A stretch of 7,773 nt of DNA from JBGPBY01 sp041481485 (GCA_041481485.1 JBGPBY010000354.1:1-7773); one strand, 5' to 3'. Positions 1 through 6,434 are shown, counted from the first letter of the stretch. Translations and numbers: made by a program. The notes: generated by a model from the sequence alone, not told the origin.

Positions 1-2
1 AA

Positions 3-836
3 ACTCTTCCGACAGGCACACCGGCGGGCGTAGCTGTCGGCCCCCAGTACGACACGACGCATGTCTATGTTGCTCCACGGGACTTTGACCGATTTGTCGC
101 GAGCCTGATTGCCACATTCGGTGGCACAACCACTAAGCAAGGCGTTTTCACGGTAACTCCGACGCCCAGCAGCACCATGTCGCAGCTGGTTATGACTCCT
201 GTAGGCACAATATCCGTATTCGGATTCAAGACGCCGATTCCCTACCCATTTGGGCTTGAGCGCACAGGCTATCTCGTGACCGATGTGGACGAGGCGATCC
301 GCGCTGCCAAAGCCACGGGCGCGAATGTGTTGGTCGCTCCCTTCAATGATCCGATTGGTCGCGACGCAATCATTCAATGGCCGGGTGGCGTGAACACACA
401 ACTGTACTGGCACACCACCGCGCCATCCTATGCCGCGCTCCAAACGATTCCGGAGAATCGCGTCTACGTCTCGCCGGACAGAGCCGATGCGTTTGTGTCC
501 AGCTTTCTCGCGTTTTCCCACGGGAATATTGTTTCAGACGAATCGCGCGCACCGGGCGTCGAAATCGGAAAGCCCACGGAAATCTATCGGCGGGTAAGAA
601 TCGAATCGAAATTCGGGAAGCTAGCTGCCCTGGTTTCCGACGGTCAACTTCCGTATCCGTACGGCCGGGAAATGACCGGATACGAAGTGACGAATCTGAC
701 GGACACGCTCACCAAGGCAAAAGCGAGCGGTGTCGACGTGCTTGTGCCCTTATATAAGACCGACGAGCGAGAGGCTGCTGTTGTGCAGTTCCCCGGAGGC
801 TACATCGCGGAAATCCACTCGCTCGCAAAAAAATAG
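3..836 (+). CDS. Tandem VOC (glyoxalase/bleomycin-resistance fold) protein, 5' end outside window
   Basis: The reading frame is open from the left edge to a TAA at 834-836 (277 codons visible), so the real start lies upstream; the ATG at 177 is internal and would cut the first domain. Two homologous halves are visible. Half 1 runs from HVYVAPRDFDRFVASL (codons from nt 60) to WPGGVNTQLYWH. Half 2 runs from RVYVSPDRADAFVSSF (from about nt 459) to FPGGYIAEIHS. They share PYPFG/PYPYG, TGYLVTD/TGYEVTN, the ANVLVAP/VDVLVPL strand and a terminal PGG strand. This is the beta-alpha-beta-beta-beta pairing of the vicinal oxygen chelate superfamily, which includes glyoxalases, extradiol dioxygenases and fosfomycin- or bleomycin-binding proteins. 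Candidate metal ligands are the His of HVYV and the Glu of AEIH; the equivalent positions in the other half are Arg and Gln, so a full metal site is not assured. The substrate is unknown. It lies 38 bp upstream of the porin gene and is probably cotranscribed with it. Confidence 0.82.
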   Translation, partial: TLPTGTPAGVAVGPQYDTTHVYVAPRDFDRFVASLIATFGGTTTKQGVFTVTPTPSSTMSQLVMTPVGTISVFGFKTPIPYPFGLERTGYLVTDVDEAIRAAKATGANVLVAPFNDPIGRDAIIQWPGGVNTQLYWHTTAPSYAALQTIPENRVYVSPDRADAFVSSFLAFSHGNIVSDESRAPGVEIGKPTEIYRRVRIESKFGKLAALVSDGQLPYPYGREMTGYEVTNLTDTLTKAKASGVDVLVPLYKTDEREAAVVQFPGGYIAEIHSLAKK

Positions 837-874
837 GAAGTGCCAACGACTTTGACCATGATCCGCGAAGCGCA

Positions 875-2326
875 ATGCCGCACGCGGAACTAAGAACGAA
901 GAGATACGTGCAAACGCCGATGATCTTACTGATGGTGTGCCTTGCGATGCCACCACTCGCGCGAGGACAATCCGTTCCCGCCGCTGAATCCCCAACGCCG
1001 GCCCGGATCTATCACCTGCTTCGCGAGGAGGACGACTGGAGGTTTCTCGCGGATCCCGCCCAGCGGCAGGAGTTGTGGGATCCCATCAAATACATTCGTC
1101 TGCGGTCTGATCGGGATGACTGGTTTCTATCCATAGGCGGCGAAGCTCGCGAGGTCTGGGAACAGATTGGAAACGACAATTGGGGCCAACAGCCCTTCAT
1201 GAACGCCTATTTCAACGAACGGTACATGCTCCATTTCGACGTTCACTACGGCAAGCACGTTCGCTCATTTGTCGAATTCAAAAGCGGTTTGAATTCCTAC
1301 CGCATCGGTGGTCCGAGACCGATCGACGAAAAGAAACTCGACTTCCAGACGGCGTTTCTGGAAGTCGGAACTGGGGACGAATGCAACTGGATCAAGGTCA
1401 GAGCCGGGAGACATCAGTTGGAGTATGGCTCCGGACGACTGATCGATGTTCGCGAAGGTCCCAATGTGCGATTGAGCTTTGATGGGTTCAAGATAAAAGC
1501 CGGCGTCGGTTCTTGGCAGATTGACGGCTTCGCCGTGCGCCCAGACCTGGATAAACCAGGATTTTTTAACAATGCACCCAACCACGCTGTTGGTTTCTGG
1601 GGCGTGTACGGCGTTCACTCTTTGACGAAGACGGTCACGCTGGACAGTTACTACCTCGGCCTTGATCGAAAGGAAGCTGTATTCAACCGAGGCGTTGGCC
1701 ACGAAGTGCGACACAGTATCGGTGCGCGTCTTTCTCGTCCGCCAGCCGAGAGCAAGCCCGGCTGGGATTTCGACTATGAAGCGCTTTGGCAGTTTGGAAC
1801 CTTCGGCTCCGCAAACATAAGTGCGTGGACCATGGCATCGGAAACCGGTTACCGCTTTCCGAACATCCCGCTCAAACCACGCTTCAGCGCGAAGGCGGAC
1901 ATTTCAAGCGGAGACGATCCGAGGACGAACACCCTCGGCACATTCAATCCCCTCTTCCCCAAAGGCAATTATTTTGGCGTTCTCGCCACGGCGGGCCCCG
2001 GGCCTATCAACTTCATCGACGCACACCCGCGCGTTGAAGCAACGCTGCCGCAAGGTGTGACTGTCTCCGTCGATTGGATCTTCCAGTGGCGGCAGAGTTT
2101 GCGAGACGGGGTGTATTCCGTCCCCGGATTTCTGATTATTCCTGCAGGAAAGAGCGACGCACGTTTCGTCGGACACCGTCCAGGCACGGAAGTGCGCTGG
2201 CAGGCGAATCGCCATCTGTGGTTTCAAGCCGACTACGGAATTTTCTATGCTGGCAAGTTCGTCAGAGAAAGTCAGCCAGGCCGCAACCTGAATTACTGGG
2301 CTCTATGGACGGGATACAAGTTTTAA
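875..2326 (+). CDS. Alginate-export family outer-membrane porin (beta-barrel)
   Basis: The 483-aa product resembles the alginate_exp family, outer-membrane barrels of the AlgE type that pass anionic polysaccharide or other small solutes. The N-terminus is a Sec signal: basic residues R7, K9 and R10, a hydrophobic core at about 15-28 (MILLMVCLAMPPL) and a likely cleavage after A-R-G at 29-31. The alternative ATG at 920 would remove all the basic residues, so the ATG at 875 is preferred, although its Shine-Dalgarno is poor. The body is rich in alternating aromatic strands. Family-like stretches include RAGRHQLEYGSGRLIDVREG, the DGFKIK strand, GFWGVYG and the FNPLFPKGNYFG loop near the C-terminus. 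The protein ends NYWALWTGYKF with a terminal Phe, the usual BAM recognition feature. Family membership does not prove alginate as substrate, and no alginate biosynthesis gene is visible. Spacing is 38 bp from the VOC gene and 37 bp to the hydrolase gene, suggesting an operon. Confidence 0.88.
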   Translation: MPHAELRTKRYVQTPMILLMVCLAMPPLARGQSVPAAESPTPARIYHLLREEDDWRFLADPAQRQELWDPIKYIRLRSDRDDWFLSIGGEAREVWEQIGNDNWGQQPFMNAYFNERYMLHFDVHYGKHVRSFVEFKSGLNSYRIGGPRPIDEKKLDFQTAFLEVGTGDECNWIKVRAGRHQLEYGSGRLIDVREGPNVRLSFDGFKIKAGVGSWQIDGFAVRPDLDKPGFFNNAPNHAVGFWGVYGVHSLTKTVTLDSYYLGLDRKEAVFNRGVGHEVRHSIGARLSRPPAESKPGWDFDYEALWQFGTFGSANISAWTMASETGYRFPNIPLKPRFSAKADISSGDDPRTNTLGTFNPLFPKGNYFGVLATAGPGPINFIDAHPRVEATLPQGVTVSVDWIFQWRQSLRDGVYSVPGFLIIPAGKSDARFVGHRPGTEVRWQANRHLWFQADYGIFYAGKFVRESQPGRNLNYWALWTGYKF

Positions 2327-2363
2327 GAAACAAGCAAGACGAGGAAAGGACTGAAAAGGTTCA

Positions 2364-3344
2364 ATGGCGGAACCAACTCGACGTCAGCTGCTTGCAGGCA
2401 GTACCGCTGTTCTAGCCGCTGCTGCACTGCCGATAGATGCGTTCACGCACGACGGCGAATCGGGAAACTCCAGGATTTCAAAACCACACAAAGGGGAGCA
2501 TTCCATGGCAACAATCACGACCAAAGATGGCACGACAATCTTCTACAAGGACTGGGGAAAGGGACAGCCGATAGTCTTCAGCCACGGCTGGCCTCTCAGT
2601 TCGGATGACTGGGACGCCCAGATGTTGTTCTTCGGCCAGCACGGCTATCGCGTTATCGCGCACGACCGGCGCGGGCATGGACGCTCCACGCAGACGTGGG
2701 ACGGCAATGACATGGACACGTATGCGGATGATCTTGCGCAGCTGACCGAGAAGCTCGATCTCCGAGATGCCATCCATGTCGGACATTCGACAGGAGGTGG
2801 AGAAGTAGCGCGTTACATCGGTCGGCATGGCTCGAAGCGTGTTGCCAAGGCCGCGTTGATTGGAGCGGTTCCACCGATCATGCTGAAAACAGCCTCTAAT
2901 CCAGGGGGCCTGCCAATCGAGGTGTTTGACAGCATCCGAGCAGGAGTGGCAAACAACAGGCCACAGTTCTACAAAGACATCACCCTTCCGTTTTACGGCT
3001 ACAACCGCCCCGGCGCCAAGGTTTCGGAAGGTATTCGCGAGCACTGGTGGCTGCAAGGAATGATGGGCGGAGTCAAGGCCCAGTACGATTGCATAAAGGC
3101 TTTCTCGGAGACAGATTTTACCGAAGACCTGACGAAGATCGACGTGCCCGCGCTGATTCTCCACGGTGACGACGATCAAATCGTCCCCATTGCGGACTCG
3201 GCACTTCTGTCCGCCAAGCTGGTGAAAAACTCCACCCTGAAGGTCTATCCGGGTCTTCCGCACGGGATGTGCACGACGAATCCCGACGAGATCAACGACG
3301 ATCTACTCGCGTTCTTCCAACGTAGCCAGAAAGCCTCCGCTTAG
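2364..3344 (+). CDS. Non-haem chloroperoxidase-type alpha/beta hydrolase with Tat-like leader
   Basis: The 326-aa product is an alpha/beta hydrolase of the cofactor-free haloperoxidase/perhydrolase/esterase group. Visible landmarks are the oxyanion-loop motif SHGWPL (73-78), HDRRGHGRS (100-108), the nucleophile elbow GHSTGGGE with Ser142, the acid Asp271 in HGDDDQIVP and the base His300 in GLPHGM. Numbered from Met48 these become Ser95, Asp224 and His253, close to the family's known triad positions. Residues 1-47 are extra: TRRQLLAGSTAVLAAAALP looks like a twin-arginine signal with an IDA cleavage region, so the long form is probably exported folded. ATG 2364 has AAAAGG 4 bases upstream and AGGAAAGGA further up. 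ATG 2505 (Met48) has AAGGGGAG 6 bases upstream and gives a normal-length enzyme of 279 aa. Both starts may be used. The physiological substrate is unknown; halogenation by such enzymes usually reflects perhydrolysis of acetate. It follows the porin gene by 37 bp. Confidence 0.9.
   Translation: MAEPTRRQLLAGSTAVLAAAALPIDAFTHDGESGNSRISKPHKGEHSMATITTKDGTTIFYKDWGKGQPIVFSHGWPLSSDDWDAQMLFFGQHGYRVIAHDRRGHGRSTQTWDGNDMDTYADDLAQLTEKLDLRDAIHVGHSTGGGEVARYIGRHGSKRVAKAALIGAVPPIMLKTASNPGGLPIEVFDSIRAGVANNRPQFYKDITLPFYGYNRPGAKVSEGIREHWWLQGMMGGVKAQYDCIKAFSETDFTEDLTKIDVPALILHGDDDQIVPIADSALLSAKLVKNSTLKVYPGLPHGMCTTNPDEINDDLLAFFQRSQKASA
2491..2507 (+). promoter_or_regulatory. Internal Shine-Dalgarno and ATG inside the hydrolase gene
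   Basis: AAGGGGAG at 2491-2498 stands 6 bases before ATG 2505-2507, better than the site in front of the upstream ATG 2364. Translation from here removes the twin-arginine leader and starts MATITTKDGTTIFYKDWG, the usual N-terminus of cofactor-free chloroperoxidases. This is direct sequence evidence for a second start; its use in the cell is inferred. Confidence 0.7.
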
Positions 3345-3410
3345 ACAGAGCAGCTGCGGAGAATTCGGTGGCGGCTCGACGCCTGCCCGAGTCCTGATCT
3401 GCTAGTGAGC

Positions 3411-3572
3411 ATGAGTCCTACTCCATCCCGCGCGCTGCTTGCAGGACTCGCGCCAGCAGCCCAGGTGCTGCAGGAAATCGGCCATCCGAAGAAGGCGGCC
3501 CACGCAAATGGCATGTTTTTGAAAGGAGTGCCGGCAATGAGCAATAGCAATGTACTCGGTCGGCTAATTTAG
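3411..3572 (+). CDS. Small ORF (53 aa) between hydrolase and DUF1275 genes, doubtful
   Basis: ATG 3411 opens a 53-codon frame ending at TAG 3570-3572, in the same frame as the hydrolase; there is no stop between the hydrolase TAG (3342-3344) and this one. The peptide starts MSPTPSRALLAGLAPAAQV and ends NSNVLGRLI. I recognise no family. The Shine-Dalgarno before ATG 3411 is weak, whereas the one before the in-frame ATG 3537 is strong, so the biologically translated part may be only the last 11 codons. It could also be a decayed remnant of a gene or simply GC-rich open frame. Confidence 0.25.
   Translation: MSPTPSRALLAGLAPAAQVLQEIGHPKKAAHANGMFLKGVPAMSNSNVLGRLI
3521..3572 (+). promoter_or_regulatory. 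Putative 11-codon leader peptide coupled to DUF1275 gene
   Basis: GAAAGGAG at 3521-3528 lies 8 bases before ATG 3537, which opens the short frame MSNSNVLGRLI ending at TAG 3570-3572. Only one base separates this stop from the DUF1275 ATG at 3574, whose own upstream bases (CTAATTTAGC) hold no recognisable Shine-Dalgarno. Ribosomes terminating at the leader stop could restart at ATG 3574, so the arrangement suggests translational coupling. The spacing and motif are seen; the coupling is inferred. Confidence 0.5.
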
Positions 3573-3573
3573 C

Positions 3574-4266
3574 ATGGCAAACAGTCCGACCACTGAAAAG
3601 GTTATACCTTACGTCCTGCTCGGAATGACGGCGGTCACCGGCCTAGTGGACGCTGTCAGTTTTCTTTCGCTCGGGCGCGTTTTCACGGCGAACATGACAG
3701 GGAATATCGTGATTCTGGCGTTTGCGACAGCGCGCGTACCCGGACTGTCCATCGCGTACTCCTTAACGGCGCTCTTGTCGTTTCTGGTCGGGGCGATACT
3801 CGGCGGACGGATCATGGCTCGAGCCGGCGCCGACTCACAGATTCGATTCGCGGTACAAGCGTTCTTGCTGGAAGACGTCTTTCTCTTTGCTGCGTCGTTG
3901 TGCGCCATCGGATACAGACGCGACTTGCTGGAACATTCGTTTCACCCGTTTGCTCTGATCGCCCTGACGGCGCTCGCGATGGGCACACGGAATGCCGCTG
4001 TCCGCATGCTCGCAATACCCGATCTGACGACAACGGTCCTAACACTAACGCTCACGGGCATCGGCGCGGACTCTTCGCTCGCGAATGGCAACAACCTGAG
4101 ATTGGCTAGAAGGGTTGCGTCGGTCGTTGCAATGTTTTTGGGTGCGGCGTTGGGTGCGGTCATCATACGTTACTCCATCTCAGCGGCGTTGTGGCTTGGG
4201 ACAGCGATCTCCGCTTTGTGCAGTGCGGCGTTGTTTCGCTCATTGCGCACGTCCGGTCAGCTGTGA
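3574..4266 (+). CDS. DUF1275 (YoaK-like) integral membrane protein
   Basis: The 230-aa product carries the hallmarks of the DUF1275 family: GLVDAVSFLSLGRVFTANMTGN (23-44) near the N-terminus and GTRNAAVRMLAIPDLTTTVLTLTLTG (137-162) in the second half. Hydrophobic segments at about 11-31, 43-51, 59-80, 93-113, 124-137, 150-162, 181-198 and 202-221 suggest about six or seven membrane spans, with a short polar loop near 163-180 (ADSSLANGNNLRLARR). The length is normal for the family and the gene looks intact. The biochemical role is not established for the family; a transporter-like inner-membrane role is only a guess. It is 229 bp downstream of the hydrolase and may be read from the same transcript or from a promoter in that gap. 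Its start lacks a good Shine-Dalgarno and is preceded by a coupled leader frame. It is the last plus-strand gene and converges on the AbiE pair. Confidence 0.9.
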   Translation: MANSPTTEKVIPYVLLGMTAVTGLVDAVSFLSLGRVFTANMTGNIVILAFATARVPGLSIAYSLTALLSFLVGAILGGRIMARAGADSQIRFAVQAFLLEDVFLFAASLCAIGYRRDLLEHSFHPFALIALTALAMGTRNAAVRMLAIPDLTTTVLTLTLTGIGADSSLANGNNLRLARRVASVVAMFLGAALGAVIIRYSISAALWLGTAISALCSAALFRSLRTSGQL

Positions 4267-4679
4267 GGGCGAAACTCGCCTTTCAACTGGGGAGCTCTAC
4301 CGCACTTTAGAGAGCGCAACAACGGTTCAAACAACCGTTGCGGAAAAGAGTTCAACGGTTTTACATACCGATACAGTCAAAAGTCCGACGGTTCCCTAGA
4401 CCGTTGTAGGTGCAGTCGCGCAAGATCTGACAAGGTCGAGGTTTTCCAAACCGCCCCGAGCAGAACGGTTGTTACGCATTAAATCTGAGTTCGATCGGCC
4501 GCGTACTCACGTACTGAGAATAATTGTTTACAAGAGATTGCAAATAGCACACCTGCTTGGCAGGCGCTCCACCAGAAAGACCCAGCTAGGGCATTGTGCT
4601 TTCGACCCACAACCCTTCCCTGAATCTTCAGCCTGCTTCTATCGGGGGCGGGTTGTCGACCCCAGACCCACGTCGCGTC
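4267..4679. other. Convergent intergenic region between DUF1275 and abiEii
   Basis: No convincing gene is present. The left part holds the 33-bp register array of CAACGGTT half-sites described separately, with an isolated GAACGGTT at 4463-4470. Further right, a short hairpin (CCTGC, loop TTG, GCAGG at 4552-4564) lies about 115 bases beyond the abiEii stop; it has no long T-run, so it is at best a weak terminator. A longer inverted repeat, ACAACCC near 4609 against GGGTTGT near 4650, flanks a 33-base loop. An open frame running out of DUF1275 in another frame to 4399 looks like a shadow. Confidence 0.5.
4320..4418. repeat. 33-bp periodic array of dyad CAACGGTT half-sites
   Basis: Half-site CAACGGTT occurs at 4320 and 4353, and CGACGGTT at 4386: three copies exactly 33 bp apart. 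Unit 1 has the inverted partner AACCGTTG at 4333-4340 after a 5-bp spacer. Unit 3 has GACCGTTG at 4399-4406, also after 5 bp. Unit 2 has a degenerate partner (TACCGATA, 4366-4373) at the same offset. Another half-site, GAACGGTT, sits at 4463-4470 out of register. The remainder of each 33-bp unit is poorly conserved, so selection appears to be on the dyads. This looks like protein-binding sites (operator or iteron type) or serial hairpins; the first dyad could fold as an 8-bp stem with a 5-base loop. No T-run follows, so it is a poor intrinsic terminator. Confidence 0.7.
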
Positions 4680-5588
4680 CTAGGTTACCCACGGCCCACC
4701 GGGTCTCCAGAGAGACCGAAATCCGTCCTCGGTTACAGCTGCTGTTAATACGGGTCCAGCAAAACCCCGCACTATTCTTATGACGCCATCTAGATTTGCA
4801 TAGTCTGCTTCGAATCTGCTCCTGCGAAGAAATGCTTTCCACTGCGCAGCCTTTCCCGGTACCAACGCGAAGTCGTCCGAAAGGCCAATGGGCAGAGGCT
4901 CGACTTCCGTGGAACGTCGTTTGAATGTAGCTCTCACTGCTCGATGAAGAACGGCACCATCGAACTCGTATAGCTGTGACAGCAACATCAGATCGAAATA
5001 GTCCTTCATACGGCTGTTCAGAACTCCCAGAACAGTGATCGCTTCCAGTTTTTCTGCAACAACAGTCTCTCTGGGATACGCAAGCAATTTTGGGACAGGA
5101 AATTCAAGTAGAACTGGATATTCAATCTCAGCCGGGCGAGGGACGATCGAGTCACCAAATCCGATGTCGACTTGTACGACTAGCCTAGCCTTCGACACCA
5201 TTGCAGTTAGGCGAACCCGCGCCCCTTCGTACTGTGCATCTTCTTTGATTCTCTGGATTTCAATGGTCTCTTTCCTGAACTCTACCCCATCCTGTTCTAC
5301 CGCAAGACCACATATCTCCTCAACAATTGACCGTATGTGTTCAAGATCGTTGTCGGTCCGACCCATTAGATCAATGTCCATCGTCGGCCTCGACTGTGGC
5401 GCCCTCCAGGCAGTCAGCAATAGAGCACCCTTCAGAATGAACGAGTCACGGAACTGTGATTTCGACAGTCGGTACAGGAATCGTTCCATGACAAAGTATT
5501 GGAGAAGTTCCTGAAAAGGCTTCCCCTGTTCGTGCGCTTGATTCAGCAACCGCTGGCGCACCGATGCCCCGAGATCTCTTTTGCTCAC
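4680..5588 (-). CDS. abiEii: AbiEii nucleotidyltransferase toxin (type IV toxin-antitoxin, phage exclusion)
   Basis: The 302-aa product is a DNA polymerase beta-type nucleotidyltransferase of the AbiEii/AbiGii family. In this family the toxin is reversibly bacteriostatic and, in studied systems, aborts phage infection; related enzymes modify tRNA. The four family motifs are present, numbered from the GTG start: FILKGALLL (50-58) followed by TMDIDL with the metal-binding pair Asp71 and Asp73, VDIGFGD (140-146), VAEKLEAI with Lys180 (177-184), and RMKDYFDL with Lys195 and Asp196 (193-200). All key residues are kept, so the toxin looks active. The start chosen is GTG 5588-5586 (VSKRDLG): it overlaps the AbiEi stop as GTGA and has GAGG (5596-5599) 7 bases upstream. 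An ATG 15 codons further up (5633) lies inside abiEi and lacks family support. Overlapping translation would tie toxin to antitoxin dosage. Confidence 0.93.
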   Translation of the reverse strand: MSKRDLGASVRQRLLNQAHEQGKPFQELLQYFVMERFLYRLSKSQFRDSFILKGALLLTAWRAPQSRPTMDIDLMGRTDNDLEHIRSIVEEICGLAVEQDGVEFRKETIEIQRIKEDAQYEGARVRLTAMVSKARLVVQVDIGFGDSIVPRPAEIEYPVLLEFPVPKLLAYPRETVVAEKLEAITVLGVLNSRMKDYFDLMLLSQLYEFDGAVLHRAVRATFKRRSTEVEPLPIGLSDDFALVPGKAAQWKAFLRRSRFEADYANLDGVIRIVRGFAGPVLTAAVTEDGFRSLWRPGGPWVT

Positions 5589-6199
5589 AGGGTAGCCTCG
5601 AGATACGGGCGGATGATCCTCTCCACACGGCAAATGCGCGCATAGCGCACGAGTTCCCGGAAGTCTGGCTTTTTCTTCAGTTCCCGAAATCGCCGCAGAG
5701 CTTCAACAGCGATATCCAGACCAATCTTGTTGCGATACTTGAAACAGTCGGCTACCGTCTTTGCAGCTGAATAGATTCGGATGGAAACCTCGTCGATTCG
5801 AACTAGCTCAACTCCTGCGCTGAACGTCGGCTCGGAATACCAGAACACTCGGATGGGAAGAGCATCCACCTTCGGTATCTGTCCGTGGCTCGGTATGGCA
5901 AGATCAATGGTGTGGGGGACCTGTGTTGTCATACCATGGTGAGCCAGCGCGGATATCAGGCACACGACTGCATGTGGGGCACGAATCGCCACGGTGACCC
6001 AGTCTGGATTCGTCAGATGTGGTGCACTGGAGAGGCGGTAGAGTCCCCGGCCAACACGTTCAAGCTCCCCCCGGTCACGCAGTTTGTAAAGCGTACGAGG
6101 ATGGATGCCCAACCGTAGCGCGTCCACCGTGCGGAGCATGCCTCCGCGCTTGCTGAAAACCTTGCGTGCTGAATCCACGGCCTTTGAAGCATTCGCCAT
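5585..6199 (-). CDS. abiEi: AbiEi antitoxin and transcriptional repressor
   Basis: The 204-aa product matches the AbiEi type IV antitoxin family. An N-terminal winged helix-turn-helix at about 20-56 (LRTVDALRLGIHPRTLYKL followed by the RVGRGLYRL wing) is followed by the C-terminal antitoxin domain, with LISALAHHGMTTQVPHTIDLAIP (81-103), IRIYSAAKTVADCFKYRNKIGLDIAVEALR (140-169) and a closing CRVERIIRPYLEA. The family represses its own promoter through the winged helix and neutralises AbiEii without a stable protein-protein complex. The start is ATG 6199 (MANASKAVDSARKVF), with GAGAGG (6210-6215) 10 bases upstream; an in-frame ATG-less extension to 6265 would run through the promoter palindromes and is rejected. 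It is first in a two-gene operon, overlapping abiEii by 4 bases. Confidence 0.93.
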   Translation of the reverse strand: MANASKAVDSARKVFSKRGGMLRTVDALRLGIHPRTLYKLRDRGELERVGRGLYRLSSAPHLTNPDWVTVAIRAPHAVVCLISALAHHGMTTQVPHTIDLAIPSHGQIPKVDALPIRVFWYSEPTFSAGVELVRIDEVSIRIYSAAKTVADCFKYRNKIGLDIAVEALRRFRELKKKPDFRELVRYARICRVERIIRPYLEATL

Positions 6200-6212
6200 G
6201 ATGGATAAACCT

Positions 6213-6238
6213 CTCGGAAAGTATATACATACTCCGAG
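6213..6238 (-). promoter_or_regulatory. Candidate AbiEi operator, nested palindromes
   Basis: Arms CTCGGA (6213-6218) and TCCGAG (6233-6238) form a perfect inverted repeat. Nested within it, AGTAT (6220-6224) and ATACT (6229-6233) form a second one around ATAC. The element overlaps the predicted -10 hexamer and part of the abiEi Shine-Dalgarno, so a bound repressor would block the operon. AbiEi proteins are known to bind inverted repeats in their own promoter; assignment of this site to AbiEi is inference from position and symmetry. Confidence 0.6.
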
Positions 6239-6269
6239 TATTTTATCCACCACTAAAGGGTTCAACCCT
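6237..6269 (-). promoter_or_regulatory. Candidate abiE promoter with palindrome over the -35
   Basis: On the minus strand TTGAAC (6265-6260) is followed by 17 bases and AATACT (6242-6237), a plausible sigma-70-type pair; TAAAAT (6245-6240) is an alternative -10 at a poor 14-base spacing. The -35 sits in a perfect 13-bp palindrome, AGGGTT-c-AACCCT at 6257-6269, a possible second repressor site. Transcription would start near 6230. Confidence 0.5.
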
Positions 6270-6340
6270 CACTGAACGCACTCCAGAATCAGCTCAATGA
6301 TCGCACCTCAACTCTACGGCGTGATTTTGCATGATCGTCG

Positions 6341-6414
6341 GTGCTTCCCCAACCATCCTAGCTTGTTACAGGCCGGTGCCTGGTCCCGAGCAGGGAAAGA
6401 GTGAGTTGGGGCAC
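6341..6414. other. Possible structured RNA or dyad element between the two toxin modules
   Basis: An outer inverted repeat pairs GTGC-tt-CCCCAAC (6341-6353) with GTTGGGGCAC (6405-6414), giving 11 paired positions with a TT bulge. Inside it lie two small hairpins: CAGGC, loop CGGT, GCCTG (6369-6382) and TCCC, loop GAGCA, GGGA (6384-6396). Together they could fold as a multibranched structure. It lies between the end of the zeta-like gene and the abiE promoter, about 20-95 bases past the zeta stop, so it may be a 3' end structure of that transcript, a small RNA or chance. No T-run follows the outer stem on either strand. Confidence 0.3.
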
Positions 6415-6434
6415 AGAGCACACACTGAAAAAAG

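Noticed and set aside
2478..3263. 261-codon minus-strand frame opposite the hydrolase
   Set aside because: It is antisense to a gene with a clear catalytic triad and has no recognisable domain; such long antisense frames are common in GC-rich genes.
4115..4399. 94-codon plus-strand frame running out of the DUF1275 gene with a TV-rich 11-residue rhythm
   Set aside because: Most of it overlaps DUF1275 in another frame, there is no ribosome site, and the rhythm is explained by the 33-bp DNA repeat array.
4471..4570. Possible tRNA around GAGTTCGATCGGCC
   Set aside because: The T-loop-like word is not followed by an acceptor stem match, and no anticodon arm or D arm could be fitted.
4702..4717. 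GGTCTC-caga-GAGACC hairpin near the end of abiEii
   Set aside because: It is a perfect 6-bp dyad, but it lies inside the coding sequence and has no T-run, so it is not a credible terminator.
5035..5514. 159-codon plus-strand frame opposite abiEii
   Set aside because: It lies wholly antisense to a gene with all AbiEii motifs intact; its serine- and arginine-rich translation looks like a reverse-strand shadow.
6347..6411. CCCCAAC ... GTTGGGG resembling the outer boxes of an integron attC site
   Set aside because: The outermost base on each side breaks the RYYYAAC/GTTRRRY consensus, and the interior does not fold back on itself with the L boxes expected of attC. No integron integrase or cassette array is visible.
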